A stretch of 64,000 nt of DNA. It comes from Sorex araneus (Eukaryota > Chordata > Mammalia > Eulipotyphla > Soricidae). Shown here one piece after another: positions 52,701 to 64,000 of the stretch (the first letter of the stretch is position 1; each line of letters starts with the position of its first letter). The position numbers and the translations under genes were made by a program. The notes below the pieces were generated by a model. The model searched no databases. It saw only the letters and a list, made by a program, of their open reading frames with translations, and was not told the DNA's origin. Where the stretch lies: the NCBI RefSeq assembly GCF_027595985.1, contig NC_073304.1, positions 217,622,000 through 217,685,999 on the forward strand, given 5' to 3'.

Positions 52701-55700
52701 GTGCAGCGCGGGGCGCCCCGCAGGATGGGATGCGGGGGGGGGGGGGCGGGGGGGCGCCTGCGCCCACCTGGGTGGGACGTCGTTGCTGGTTCTGGCTACT
52801 GGGGAAGGGGGCGCGGGAAGGATGGAGTCGACCGGCTGGCTGCCCGCCGGGGAAGGGGGGGCCGTCTGCAGCATGGTGCCACCCTACTCGGGAAGCTGTG
52901 AGCCAGATGTGTATTTGGGGGGGTGCCGGAGCATCAGCTAGACTCTGCCCCCTGCTCTCTCTGGGCACTGCCCTCATGGTCAGATGGCTTCTGCAGAGAG
53001 GGACAGGCTTGAGTATGCTAGTTTGGGAATGGGTGTCAGCTCCTGCAGGGGAGAGGGCATTGGAGCCCAGACCCCAGAAGCCCACCTTGGAGACATGTCT
53101 CCCCGCCTGTCCCATCTGGGATGGGGTGCCCAGTGTGCCGGGCACAGAGGGCATCTCTGCAGCCCCCAGTGCTCCTGCCCGCTGGCTGTGTGCATGTGTG
53201 TGTTTGGAGGGACCTGTTCCTGAGACTGTCCCCGAGACTGTCCCCCCTTTACACCCTGACCAGGTGTAAACGACCCCCCCCCCCGTTTATACCCCATCCA
53301 CTCTTATTCCTTATTCCCAGTGTTTCCCAAAGTGGGGGATTCTGCTCTCTCCACCAGTGCTGGAATGATCTGGAAGGGGGGGGGTCATAGTAGCCTTGGG
53401 TGTAATTTGGGGACTCTCAGTTTGGCTTGTTCCTTTAAAGCAGGTAGCTTTTTTTTTGGGGGGTGCTGTGAATTTTCCCCTGAAAAGTGTTGGTAGCCAA
53501 GAGGCTTGGTTTGAGACCCTGTGCACCCTTTTCTTAGCTGTGTTTGCAGGAGTGTGGGGGGCGGGGAGCAGGGTTGTTTCAGGGAAGGACACCAGAGCAT
53601 GCTAGGAAACTGGGGTTCCAGCCCCAAGCCCCCCAGCAGGGCCTGGTGCTTGATGGGGAGTCAGACATGGGGGAAGCCCCAGGCTGAAGTCGGGGTGTCT
53701 GGGAGCTTTGGGGCTTCCCCTGTGAAGGATGGAGATGAGTCTCAAGTCGGGGGGCCGGACCAGAGGAAAGAATATTGGAGGAGCTTGAGGAAGAAGGTAG
53801 GGGGGGCGTGGTGTCAGGGAGCTTGTGGCGACAAAGGAGATGGGGGTGCTGCCTGGGGGTGGGGACAGCACTGGGGTCCGGTCCAGTGGGCCGTGGATGG
53901 AGGGGTCTCGGCTTTGGAGGGACACGGCGGGTGTGGGTGAGTGGGTGTGAGGTGGGCCCCGCAGGGCGCTCAAAGCAGAGGCTGTGCGGTTTGAGAAGAG
54001 CCAAGCTTCACCTCAGCCCTTCACTGATGTGTGTCCCTGCCACCACCCGGGATACCTCTCTGTGTCCCCTCCCACTCCCAGCCCTGGGGCAGCCAGCCTC
54101 ATGCCCGGCCTCCCCCACTGGGCACGGCCGCCCTCCTGTGCCCTGATGGCCTGTGCCCGGACAGGACTCGTCCTTCTCAGCCTCCTGTGCAGGAGAGGGC
54201 ATTGTCTGAGTGCTCCAGCACTCAGTGCTCCAGCAGGCCGGTTTTGGGGGGGGCTTGACCTGTACCCCAGTTGATGAGCTTCCCCCAACCCTCCCAACGT
54301 CTAGGAGCCCGGCCCTCCCGTCTGGGCCCGTCCGCGAGCTGCTCCTTGCTAGGAGACTCTTCGGGGCGGTGGTCCTGCTTCCCAGCACGGGCCTTCAGGC
54401 CGGCTCCTGGTCCCCCGGGAGGCAGGGCCCCCGGCAGGCCTCTGGGAGGAAGGATGTGGTGATGGCTGGCGGGAAAGGTAACCCTAGCCTGGATGAGCAC
54501 ACGGGGTCCTCGAGGCTGCCCGGACCCCACCCTCCCGCCTGCTGCTGGTGGTTTGGGAGTGTGGGAATCTGGCACTCGGACCAGCCTTGTCCTGACTTTC
54601 TGGGTTTTGGAAAAGGAGTGTGGCAACTGATACCCCGGCTCCCCGGCTTGGCTGCGCGTCCGCTCTGACGCCTGCTCGCCCGCCTCCCGCCCTGTGGCTG
54701 CTGTCTGGAGCCCACACGGTTCATGGGGGGATGCGGGTGGGGGCCGGGCCCGGATACTCCGTGTGTGTCCAGGGAGTGTGCTGGGGGTGGGCTGGCGTGC
54801 GGCGGGTGTCTGGGTGTCCCCGCCGAGCGGGCCGGCCGTGTGTGGGACTCCAGACGCAGAGGAGGGGAGCGTGTCCGTGGAGGTGTCTGTCCCCCCCCCT
54901 TGTCTGGTGTGGGTGTTGCTTGCTCTGGCTGGATCCCACTCCAGTCCCCGCCCCCCCCACCTCCCCCCAGCGGGACCGCCTGCCTGCTCGCTCTCCCGCT
55001 CCCTCTCTCCCTCTCCCTCTCCGCCACTGGAGCCTCCCTGGCCTGTTCCTGGAATTTGGAGAGGAGGAGGAAGAGGCAGGCAGACAGACCTCCCACACTC
55101 TTGCCCGCCCGCCTGGCATCAGGGGGAAATGAAGTAGGTGCCTTGGAGCTAAGGTTTCCCAGGCTTCCCCAGACGCCCCCTCCCGTCGCTCTCTGCCTCC
55201 TGAGTCCTGGCGGCCCTGTCTTTTACTGAGGGGCCACCGAGGGGCCACGGGCAGCCCGCCCCCCTCCCTGCATAACTGAGCTGATCGGCCTCATCTGCTC
55301 CAGCATCCAGGACCTCCCGACACCACTGGCTGCCCTGGGAGTGGGTGGGGGATTAGGCTGCTGCCAGCTTGCCCAGCACCTGTTGCCGACCCCAGCCCTG
55401 TAATTGGAGCCGTCTGGGGAGGGGCTGCTAAGTGACAGGTGGAATTTCTGCATCTAGGCACCCCCCACCCCCACATACACACATGGGCCCTGCCTTTCTC
55501 TGGCTGCGGGGACAAGGAGAGCCTGCACCCCGAGCTGGTGGGGATGGCAGCCTGGGCTGGTGGGGATGGCCTCTGCTTTGCCTTGCAGATGCGGCAGGGG
55601 TTGGCTGGTTCGGTGCCACTTGCCTAGTGGACCACCCCTCCCCGCCCCCTCCCGGCACAGCCTGCAGACCTGGGTTCCCCTTGGCCCCGCTGTCTCAGCC

Positions 55701-56204
55701 CGGTTGCTCTGGCAGGGCCGGGAGGCACGGGGGGCACGGATGGGGTAGTTCTCTGTTAATGTTTTAATTGCATAAAAACTGGGAGCTCAGCTCCGGGCCA
55801 GTGGGGAGTCTGGGTCTGGCTGGCCGCCCGGTTTGGGCTAAATATAGTCTGGGACATCTGCAGAGAAGGGGAGGGGGTGGGGGGAGGTTCCATTCCCCCC
55901 ACCTCCAGCCAAGGTGCCCTCGTCTGGGCGGGCACCTTGGCGCAGGGAGGGGGGGTTCCTCAGCATGAGAGATTGGGGAGTGGCGGTGGGAGAGGGAGAG
56001 GGCGCAGCTGAGGTCCTGGCTGCCGGGAGGCCCGCAGACGCCCGACATGAACCTGGAGGCTGAGGACAGGGCCCGAGTGGGGTGCCCGGGGCTGCTCCCC
56101 TGCCCCCAGCACCGCCGAGTACAGGCGGTCCCCGCGTGTCCTGCGCGTGGTGTCACCGTGACCCTGCTCCGTGCCCAGCCTGTGCACACACACACAGACA
56201 CACA

Positions 56205-56241
<37 letters not shown>

Positions 56242-58260
56242 CTACCTTGGAGCGCTCTGGCTCCGCCCCCTAGGCCACTGGGTCCTCTGGGTCCTACTGC
56301 GGGTCCCCAGCCCTCCTCCTTCCCTCTGTCCCTCGCCCCCAGTGAAACCATCAACCCAGGAATCGAGATTTGTGAAGGGGAAGCTGCGGTGGGGAGTTCT
56401 CTGATCTCCAGTCACGGCAGGAAGTGGAGGGGAGGGGGGGAGCCACGGGTGGCAGGCGCGGGAGGGACCCCAGCCATCAGCCCCAGGACCTAGTGCCCTC
56501 TGCTCCCCCCATGGAGGACAGGGACCCTCCCGCACCCCCTTTCCTTCCAGCTCCAAGGGAGGGGGGGATATAGAGACAGTTGATTCCCCTGGGACTGTTA
56601 ATCTTCTTCACCCCCCCCAGCAGGGGGGGAGTCTTCCTGTCACATGACCATCACTTCCTGTCCCACTGTGGTTCCCGGGATGTTTGTTGTTGGTTGCCAT
56701 GGAGATGGCCGCCTTGGGCACTTCCCTGGTTCTTGTGGGGAGGGAGCTCCCCCCCCACACACACACAGTTGGGGGGGTACTTGGGGGGCCTGCCTGCAGG
56801 GCTGTTTCGGGCCGAGCGTGTGTGGTCTCCAGTGCCCCAGATCCCCGGGGCCCCCAGACTTCTGTCTGTAGGAAGGAGTCACCGCCACCTACTCAGACTG
56901 AGTGTTGGGGCGTCTGTGGCCACGTCTGGCTGCCTGCGGCTGGCTGTGTGACTCCCACGGTGGGGTGGACCCTGCCCCTTCCCTCCGCTCGGGGTCCTTG
57001 GCTCCCCCTTCCCCTTTGGCCTCGGGGGCCTCAGCCCCTCCGCACGCGCACAGTATCCACTTTCCCCGCTGGGAGTTGCCGGGGGGTCCGGACCAGGATC
57101 CTGGGCATCTGTGTTTTGGGCTGCGGAGAGTCGGGGCGCAGCCTGCACCCACCCTGCCCTGGGGCGTTGGGACCCGGCCCCGGGGGCTGCTCGGGCTGGC
57201 TGGGCTGGAGGGGTGAGGGTGCCCCCGCCGCTGCCCCAACTGAGTGGGAGGGTGTGGTGGAGGAAGTTCCTGGGGGGTTGATGGATGGGAGGGGGGCCGT
57301 GGGGCGCGGCACAGTCTGACTCAGGCTAGGTCTGGGGTCAGAGCCAAAAGGATATCCTGAGGCAGGAGGGGGGGCCTCCCGGCTTCCCTGCACCCGGCTC
57401 CCCAGGGAGCAAGCTGGAGGGGGGGCTGGTAGCGGCCTGTCCTGCTGACTGACGGACGGGCTGTCCCGGGGGCCAGAGGGGACAGGGCAGAGCCGAGGGG
57501 ACACACACGCAGACGCGTGCACCCACTCGGGGGTAGGGGGCCTCACTGTGAGAGATTGAATGGTGGGGTTGGTGCCAGGTGGGGGTGGGGGAAGCCCCAT
57601 GCCAGGCTGGCGCGAGGACGGTGCTTTCCAGGCTGGGGGGGTCCCCTTTTGTCTGTGCCTCTCTAGTCGCCCACCGGACAGAGCTGCCGCTCTGCGGTCC
57701 ATACCCGCCTGTGGTCGGCTGCGGCCTGGCAGGCCCATCTCTTCCTCTTCCTGTTTTCTTCCTTCCCGGGGCGGCCCGCTCCCCTCCCGAGGCCTGGGGT
57801 GCCCCCTGCCCTTTCACCTACTCTTCTGCGAAAGAAGCCCTGCGGGAGGCTGAGCCAGGCGTCTGCGTGGGCCCCTCAGCTGCTCGGGGCTTTGGAGGTC
57901 CTGGGCTCGTCTCCCAGGATGCTCTGGACACGGTCCCGGGGGAGGAGGTGGGGGCACCTCGGCGCCCGCCTGCAGAGCCCCCACCCCCACTTCACCCCCT
58001 GCGGGAACCCAGCTTGGCTGGGGTTTGGACTGTCTTGTTCTCCCTGCCTGCCTTCAGCCGCCGCTGAGACTGAGGGGTGCTTGGAGACTGGGGGCAGAAC
58101 CTCGGGTCGGGGGTGCGGGGGTGAAAATCAGGAAGGTCTAAGTGCCCCCAGCCCTCCGGGACTCAGCACAGCATCGATCTTGTGTGTGTGTGTGTGTGTG
58201 TCTGTCTGTCTGTGTGTGTGTGTGTGTGTGTGTGTCTGTCTGTCTGTGTGTGTCTGTGTG
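52701..58260 (+). other. RARA: RARA intron, 5' part
   Basis: This is GC-rich unique DNA without SINEs. It has G and C runs, a CA microsatellite at 56183-56236, and no recognisable exon. Many long open frames on both strands are explained by GC content. Confidence 0.6.
56183..56236. repeat. (CA)n microsatellite
   Basis: CA repeats interrupted by CAGACA. Confidence 0.9.
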
Positions 58261-58268
58261 TCTGTCTG
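58181..58268. repeat. (TG)n/(TCTG)n microsatellite
   Basis: TG blocks alternate with TCTGTCTG. A degenerate antisense SINE (58262-58420) follows directly. Confidence 0.9.
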
Positions 58269-58420
58269 GATTTGGGGCCACACCCAGCAGTGCTGGGGGC
58301 TGCTCCCAGCTCTGCGTTCAGAGCCACGCCCAGCCATGCTTTGGGGGACTCTGCGATGCCAGGGTGAAAACCCAGGCCTCTGCCCACGCTCTGCCTATCG
58401 CACCATCTCCCTGGTCTCTG
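58262..58420 (-). mobile_element. Degenerate antisense SINE
   Basis: GGGGCCACACCCAGCAGTGC and GCGATGCCAGGGTGAAAACC mark an old copy. Confidence 0.6.
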
Positions 58421-58464
58421 GGCAGCAGGTCCTGAGGTGGCACCCTCAGCTGGGTTCCGCTTTA

Positions 58465-58649
58465 TTTTATTTTTTATTTTTTTTTGCTTTTCGGGTCACA
58501 CCCGGCGATGCACAGGGGTTACTCCTGGTTCTGCACTCAGGAATTACCCCTGGCGGTGCTCAGGGGACCATATGGGATGCTGGGAATCGAACCTGGGTTG
58601 GCCTCGTGCAAGGCAAACGCCCTACCCACTGTGCTATCGCTCCAGCCCC
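58465..58649 (-). mobile_element. Shrew SINE, antisense, with target duplication
   Basis: A young-looking copy in the RARA intron, flanked by TGGGTTCCGCTTTA (58451-58464) and TGGGTTCTTCTTTA (58650-58663). Confidence 0.93.
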
Positions 58650-60160
58650 TGGGTTCTTCTTTAGACCGCCCCCCCCCAGGCCTCTCTGAGGTTGTGCTGA
58701 GGCACGTTTGCAGACCAGGTATCTCTGGGGCCAGGGGAGAAGGGGCCCTGGGGTCTCTTTTGCCTAAACTCTAGGGAGCAGGATGGAAGGAGGCCCCCGA
58801 GACCAGGCTGTAGACTTGCTGGGAGGGTCAGGGCTGAGAGCCTTGGCTCGAGGGGCTTTTGGAGAAAAGGAATAGTGGTCCCCAGTGGTCCGCAAGCCTC
58901 CTGCTGGGAAAGGGGACGGGGGGTGGGGGAAAAGAGAGAGGGAGAGAGAGTGAGTGTGTGTTTTCCTGAAAAGTGTGTAAGTTGTTCCAGCTCACTGTTC
59001 TGGTTCGAAAGCTGCCCAGTCCCGCCCTGCCCGGCGCTGCCAGCTCCTGGCAGGGTCGGGGGCCCCAGGGTCCAGGGCTGAGCTGCTGCCAGGGCGCTGG
59101 CATGCCCATCCCCCTTGAGGTTGACTGGAGCCCTGGGTGTCTTTTGCATATGATTCATTTGCTGTCTAGAATACTCAGGAAACCCCCAGCTCCCCTTCTT
59201 TTGAGCCCCCCCTCCACTTCCTAGCTGGTCCTGGCTACTGTAGCCGCCTACCTGCCCTCTCTTTCTGGGGAGCTGAGAGGAATGAATAAAGCAGGGGTCC
59301 CAGGCCCACGCTGGGCTGGGGGCCCCCTGCACATCTCCCCCGAGGATGGGGCGGAAGTGGCCTGCTTCTCCTGTCACTCCCAGAAGGTTGGATTGGCGGC
59401 TGGCCAGAGGGAATTTGGGAAGGGGGTGTGGTCAGCCCCGGGCTCACCCCTGGAATATCGGGGTGGGGGGTGTGGAGCCTGTGAGTGGGTGGAAGGGTCA
59501 CGGGAAGGGTGGGAGGCAGGCCGGTGCCTGCCTAGTCGCTCTGGGGGTCCGGTGGGGGGTGCCCTGCTGGAGCTTGCTGGCTGTTATCTCCCCACCAATC
59601 ACAGCCTCGGAGTAGCAGCCCCCTGGTGAGCAAACAGGTGCCTGGGGAGGTGCGTGGCCCAGGGTGGCAGCGCGGAGATTTGTCCCTCCCAGCCTCTGCG
59701 TCTTTCCTTTCTTTCTGCTGCTCCCGCCTTTTTCTCCTGTGCGTGTGTGGGGATACATGTCACAGAGGAGCGTGGGGGAGGGCCGGTGCCTGGTGGGGGG
59801 GCTGGCGGCAGGCGCCTCTCTGGCCTCCTCGCTGCCATCAGTGGTGCCCTGGGCAGGCCCGGGGTGGAGGTTGGATGTGGGTAGTTTGTTTTCCCTTTGG
59901 TGCTGGTTTCAGTTCTCTGGGGGTGCTTTCTGCTGCACCCCAGGGTTGGGGCAGGAGGTGGGGCCCAGGCGTCTGGCCCAGCGGCCCTTAGCACCGGCAC
60001 ACTCGGCCCCGGCCCCGCCCCGCCTGGCCCATCCCTGTTCCCTGACCAGCCTGGCCCTTGGCCCATTTCTCTGACCTTTACCCCTCCCTGGGCTCAGGGC
60101 CCTCCCCGGGGAGCTGAGGAACTTTGCACTGAAGTTTGCAGCTTAGGGAGTGGGGAAGGC

Positions 60161-60161
60161 C

Positions 60162-60206
<45 letters not shown>

Positions 60207-60745
60207 GAATGAGTATGAGAGTGTGAGTGGATGTGTGTGAGTGAGCATGAGTGTGTGTGTCAGTGTGTTGTGTGTCAAGTATGTGTGAATGTATATGAAG
60301 GGCGTGTGTGTATATGAGTCTGAGTGTGTCTATAAATGTGTGTGAATGTGCAAATGGGCATGAGTGTGTGTATACATATATATGTGTTTGTGTGTTAATG
60401 TGGTGAATGGTCATGACTGTGTATGTATGTGTGTTTGTGTATAATTGTGTGTGAATGTATGCAGATGGCCTGAATATATATATGCATGTGTGTGTATAGT
60501 ACATGCACATCCATTGTGAGTGGGTGTACGTATATATATATGTGTGTGTGTGTGTATATATGTGTGTGTATGTGCGTATAAGTGTGTGTGAATGTATGGA
60601 ATGGGTGTGTGCGTATATATGTGTGAGTGTATAAGTATGTGAATGTATGTGAACTGATGCAAGTGTATATATATGTGTGTGTGTGTGAATGTATGTGAAC
60701 GGGCATGAGTTGTGTAGGTGTGTGTGTGCGAGTGTGTGGATCTGA
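60161..60745. repeat. Long TG/TATG/TATA microsatellite
   Basis: Nearly 600 bases of TG, TATG, GAATG and TATATA variants, starting with a pure TG run at about 60176-60204. It is low-complexity with alternating purine-pyrimidine character. Confidence 0.93.
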
Positions 60746-61200
60746 TTTCCCTGGGCATGAGTAGGGCCTCTCGGCTATCGTGACCTTTTCTCTGAGGTGA
60801 TGATGGGCTCCTGAGGGCTCTGCACGGCCTCTCCCTGCACCCCCAAACCCGGATAGGTCGCTTGGGGTGGGGTCTGGTGTGAAAGACTTTCCGGGCGTGG
60901 CGGGCTTCCTGGAGGGGCCCCGGTGTGTGGACTCTGGTGTGTTTGGGTTGCTGAGTGCCAGGGCGCGCAGGAGCGGCTGGCCCGGCTGTGGGAGGGCCGG
61001 GCACGGGCGTCTGGGAACCCGGAGGGGCTGTGACTGCGGGGAGCGGCGTCTGGGGCTCAGCGCGCCAGGCCTTTTGGTGGTGGGTGCAGCCCAGGTGTGG
61101 GGAGATGGTATCACGGGGCTCCCTCTCCCCACCTGCGTGCCCACACACAGGCCAGGGCGCGCCCGCGTGCTCCTGCCCACCAGGCGCTTTCTGCAGCGCT

Positions 61201-61228
61201 GTGTGTGTGTGTGTGTGTGTGTGTGTGT
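61201..61228. repeat. (TG)n microsatellite
   Basis: A pure TG run of about 14 units. Confidence 0.9.
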
Positions 61229-62026
61229 CTGGATCGACGCTGGTAGGACTCCGCCAACCCCCTTTGCCTGCCCCCTCCCTCAGTTCCCTGTGTGTGGGGC
61301 CCCAGCAGGGTAAGGGGGGTCAGGGTGGCAGCTGGCCCGATGGGTGTGGGCATTCCTCTGACGTCAGCTCGCTAGGCTGGGAGGGAGCTGAACTGAAGGG
61401 GGGGCGCAGGAAAGGGGGCACCTCCCGCAGGAGTCAGGGGGCCTCCGTGACGGTGGTTGCCCGAGAAAACAGTGGAAGTCATGGTCCTTGGCAAGGTCCC
61501 GTCCAGGGGAGCTGCCCCCTCCCTCCCCTCTGCACCCCAGCCCAGGGTCTGTCCCACTGGGGCCGAGACTGCAGCCTGGGCTTCCCGGAAAGGCTGGGGG
61601 AGGAAGGAGATGCTTCCTGGGTCTCTGGGACTCTCAGTGCTGCTTCCAGCTTTGCTTGGGCCCGGGGGGAGGGGGCCCCCCGGCGGGGTCCTCGACCCTT
61701 TGGGCCTCCCCCGGCCCCTTCTCCTTTCCTTCAACAGCTTCCTTGAGATAGTGCCGACCAGAGCACCCCTCCCCTCACACTACAGTCCTCTGCTTGGAGT
61801 TATTCTAGTCCTAGACCGTTTTCAGCACTCAGAAAGGATCGCCGTGTCCATCAGCAGTGCCCTCCCGTGCCACACCCCTGTCCCTGGTCACTGCCATCGA
61901 CTGTCCATCTATGTAGATATGTCCACTCAGAACACTTCACGGAACTTGAATCTGGGCCTCTGACAGCTGGCATGCTGTCTCCAAGGTTTACCCTTGGTGT
62001 GATGTATATCCAAGCCAAACTAACTT

Positions 62027-62290
62027 CCTTCCTTCCTCCCTTCCTCCCTTCCTTCTTCCCTTCCTTCTTCCCTTCCTTCTTCCCTCCCTTCCTTCCTTCC
62101 TTCCTCCCTTCCTCCCTTCCTCTCTTCCTTCCTTCCTTCCTCCCTTCCTCTCTTCCTTCCTTCCTTCCTTCCTTCCTTCCTTCCTTCCTTCCTTCCTTCC
62201 TTCCTTCCTTCCTTCCTTCCTTCCTTCCCTCCCTCTTTCCCTTCCTCCCTCCCTCCCTTTCCTCCCTCCCTTTGCTTCCTCTCGCCCACT
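62027..62290. repeat. (TTCC)n polypyrimidine array
   Basis: About 260 bases of TTCC, CTCC and TTCT units, including more than 15 consecutive perfect TTCC near 62155-62226. The strand is pure pyrimidine for long stretches. It lies 1.2-1.5 kb upstream of the RARA coding exon. Confidence 0.95.
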
Positions 62291-63503
62291 CTCCATCCTT
62301 CCCTCCCTCTCTGTCCGGTGCTCAGGAGCTACCTCCTCCCCCCCCCCCCCCGACTTGGTGCTTTTGATACCGGTGGTGCTGAGAACTGAACCTGGGCTCC
62401 GGCACGCCAAGGGGAACGCAAGCCCTCTCCGGGGCCCACATTGTCCATGTTTAGGACAATATAACATTCCACTGGAACACGTGAGACTGGGTTGAAGCTT
62501 CTGAGGAGTCATTGGACAGCTCTCCCCTGTCCCCCCAGGGCCCCTCCTGCCCTCCCCACCCTTGTCGTGCCTCTGGCGGAGGTGCAGCGCTGGGGGTGTG
62601 TTTCCACAGGCTGTGTCTGTCCCTCTCGCTCGCAGAGCGGCCTGTGTCACACCAGGTGCCACCCCTGGGCACCCAGCCCTGCTTCACTGGCTCTCGGCTC
62701 CCGTCTCTCCCGGCCCTTCATCGGACCCCCTCACACACGGTGGGGTCTCAGGGCTCCCCTCTGCCCCCTGCCCCTAGGCGGCAACCCTGCGTGGCCTCCA
62801 GTCCCAGCTGTGCAAACAGGGCGCGGCTTTCAGCCCACCGGGTCGGGGGACGTCGGGACTTTCATCTGCCGCCCACCTCGTGCCCCGTTCCTGTTCCCGG
62901 GGTGCCGCGGCGGCAGCAGGGAGGGGTGAGCTCAGATCTCGGTCTGCCACCCTTCTGCTGCTTGGAGTGGGGGGCTCGGTCCTCCTGATGCCACCCGGGG
63001 GTCTTGGTTGCCACTTCCCTATCTCCCCACCCGGCCTGTGGGAGCTAGCCAGCTGGGGCTCCGGGCCTGGGTTTGGGGGGGAAGTGGTGTGAGAGGGGCC
63101 CCCTGGCTTAGGAGTCATTTTTCTGAGAAGTGCCAGTGCTTTGGGGAAGCAGCTTTTCCTCCCCCCAGCGCACGTACTCTTGTGTTTCGACCTCAGTTAA
63201 CCCACGCTAGACAGGAACAGGGCCCAGCTGCCGGGACCCGCTGGGGTGGCACCAGGGCCCCCTGCCCTGCCCTCGGGATTTCGGCTCCGGGCTCTGGCCT
63301 GGTCTCCCCCCGTCTGCGCACGCTCCTCTGACACCCCCTGCAGTGTCCGAGTCCTGCTCCCAGGCTGTCTCTGCCAGCCGGGCACCATGCCAGCTGTCTG
63401 CTCAACTGGGTGCCACGGAAAACTCTGGATGAGGGAGCTCCACGGGGAATGCCCCGGTGCCCGCTGCTCTGTGCCCGCTCACCCGTCTTTCCTCTTCCCG
63501 CAG

Positions 63504-63852
63504 CCGCACGGGACATGGCCCCCCCAGCCGCCTAGCCGGAGCCTGCCCGGGTCGCCCTGAAGGCCAGCAGAGGACCATCCCAGAAGGCCTGGCTCACGGA
63601 ACCGCTTGAGCTCAGAACCCGGCGTTGGTACCCGCCCGCCCACCCGGCTGGCCCCCAGGGCTGCCCAGGAGTCTAGGGGCGCCAGAGGATTGATACTTGC
63701 CAGCCTTGGACCTCAGCACCAGGACCGAAGGGGGGGTGGGCCGACCACCCAAACCCCCAGCGGGCCCAGGCCCCATGCCCCGTGGAGGGGCGGCCTGAAG
63801 CCCCCTGGAGCGTCCTGCGCACGGCTCGCCCTCCTGACTGCGGCTGCTGGGC
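63504..63852 (+). other. RARA: RARA 5' untranslated part of the first coding exon
   Basis: A strong pyrimidine-rich acceptor (TCTTTCCTCTTCCCGCAG) ends at 63503. The sequence from there to the ATG has no further acceptor of similar quality. It contains two short upstream ORFs (63515-63535 and 63775-63798). The assignment is inferred from splice signals and the known presence of leader sequence in this exon. Confidence 0.65.
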
Positions 63853-64000
63853 ATGGCCAGCAACAGCAGCTCCTGCCCGACACCGGGGGGAGGGCACCTC
63901 AATGGGTACCCGGTACCCCCCTACGCCTTCTTCTTCCCCCCGATGCTGGGTGGACTGTCCCCGCCGGGCGCCCTGGGCACTCTCCAGCACCAGCTTCCGG
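63853..64000 (+). CDS. RARA: RARA first coding exon, RAR-alpha-1 isoform (truncated by window end)
   Basis: RARA encodes retinoic acid receptor alpha, a nuclear receptor that binds retinoic acid response elements as a heterodimer with RXR. The visible 49 codons start [20 protein letters not shown] and continue [20 protein letters not shown]. This is the alpha-1-specific A domain (ligand-independent AF-1). The only clear difference from human is Gly in LGTLQHQLP, where human has Thr. The initiator has G at -3 and +4, a strong context. The exon should continue about ten codons beyond the window. The DNA-binding and ligand-binding exons, and the alternative alpha-2 start, lie downstream and outside. 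Confidence 0.96.
   Translation, partial: MASNSSSCPTPGGGHLNGYPVPPYAFFFPPMLGGLSPPGALGTLQHQLP

Larger units (their letters stand above)
58664..63503 (+). other. RARA: RARA intron, 3' part
   Basis: No coding exon is recognised before 63504. The interval is GC-rich unique DNA with the long TG/TA microsatellite at 60.16-60.75 kb, a TG run at 61201-61228, the TTCC array at 62.03-62.29 kb, and a degenerate SINE fragment near 62335-62445. Confidence 0.6.

Noticed and set aside
60094-61180. His/Thr-rich open frames on - strand near 60.1-61.2 kb
   Set aside because: Translation of the TG/TA microsatellite, extended by chance into GC-rich flanks.
61867-62367. Open frames of 166 codons (+) and 224 codons (-) over the TTCC array
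   Set aside because: Microsatellite translation only (Phe/Leu/Pro/Ser on one strand, Glu/Gly/Arg/Lys on the other).
1-64000. CRISPR arrays, prokaryotic operons, phage genes or endogenous retroviral genes
   Set aside because: None seen. Repeats are SINEs, MIRs and microsatellites; no gag, pol or env-like frame and no long terminal repeat pair was recognised.

Overview
The window is mammalian genomic DNA and most likely comes from a shrew (family Soricidae, probably genus Sorex). Three genes are recognised by eye, all on the + strand and in the order known from human 17q21: the 3' end of WIPF2, a complete CDC6, and the 5' part of RARA. The species call rests on more than 60 copies of one tRNA-derived SINE. 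Its head reads GGGGCTGGAGCGATAGCACA, it has a tRNA-like B box, and it ends GTGTGACCCAAAAAGC plus an A-tail. I know this family from shrew genomes but could not run a search.

Layout. 1-8702 is a WIPF2 intron filled with SINEs and CA repeats. WIPF2 then has its last three coding exons (8703-8912, 10662-10763, 11298-11338) and a long SINE-poor 3' UTR, probably ending near 15.1 kb. 15.1-20.5 kb is SINE-rich intergenic DNA, including a nested SINE pair and one long-form SINE. 20.5-21.3 kb is the CpG-rich CDC6 promoter with E2F and CCAAT motifs and a CTG repeat in the predicted leader. CDC6 coding exons run from 21995 to 35819 (11 coding exons, 551 residues). Its introns carry most of the SINEs and a tRNA-Ile-derived pseudogene. 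36-41 kb is intergenic.

From about 41.4 kb onward the sequence becomes GC-rich and nearly free of SINEs. It holds three CpG-rich candidate promoter/first-exon regions of RARA (41.4-42.2, 50.4-51.1 and 51.9-52.7 kb), several old MIR fragments and many TG or TTCC microsatellites. The first coding exon of the RAR-alpha-1 isoform starts at 63853 and is cut by the window end at residue 49.

The genes are neighbours rather than an operon. WIPF2 links WASP-family proteins to actin assembly, CDC6 loads the MCM helicase at replication origins, and RARA is a retinoic-acid-activated nuclear receptor. No bacterial, viral, CRISPR or other unusual gene system was seen. The less ordinary observations are regulatory or repeat-related: the CTG tract beside the CDC6 E2F sites, a shortened CDC6 N-terminal linker, short upstream ORFs in the RARA leader, a 116-base Z-DNA-prone tract beside the RARA CpG island, serial SINE insertions into one target, and the abrupt SINE depletion across RARA. 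Many + strand and - strand open frames in the window are SINE or microsatellite translations and are left out.
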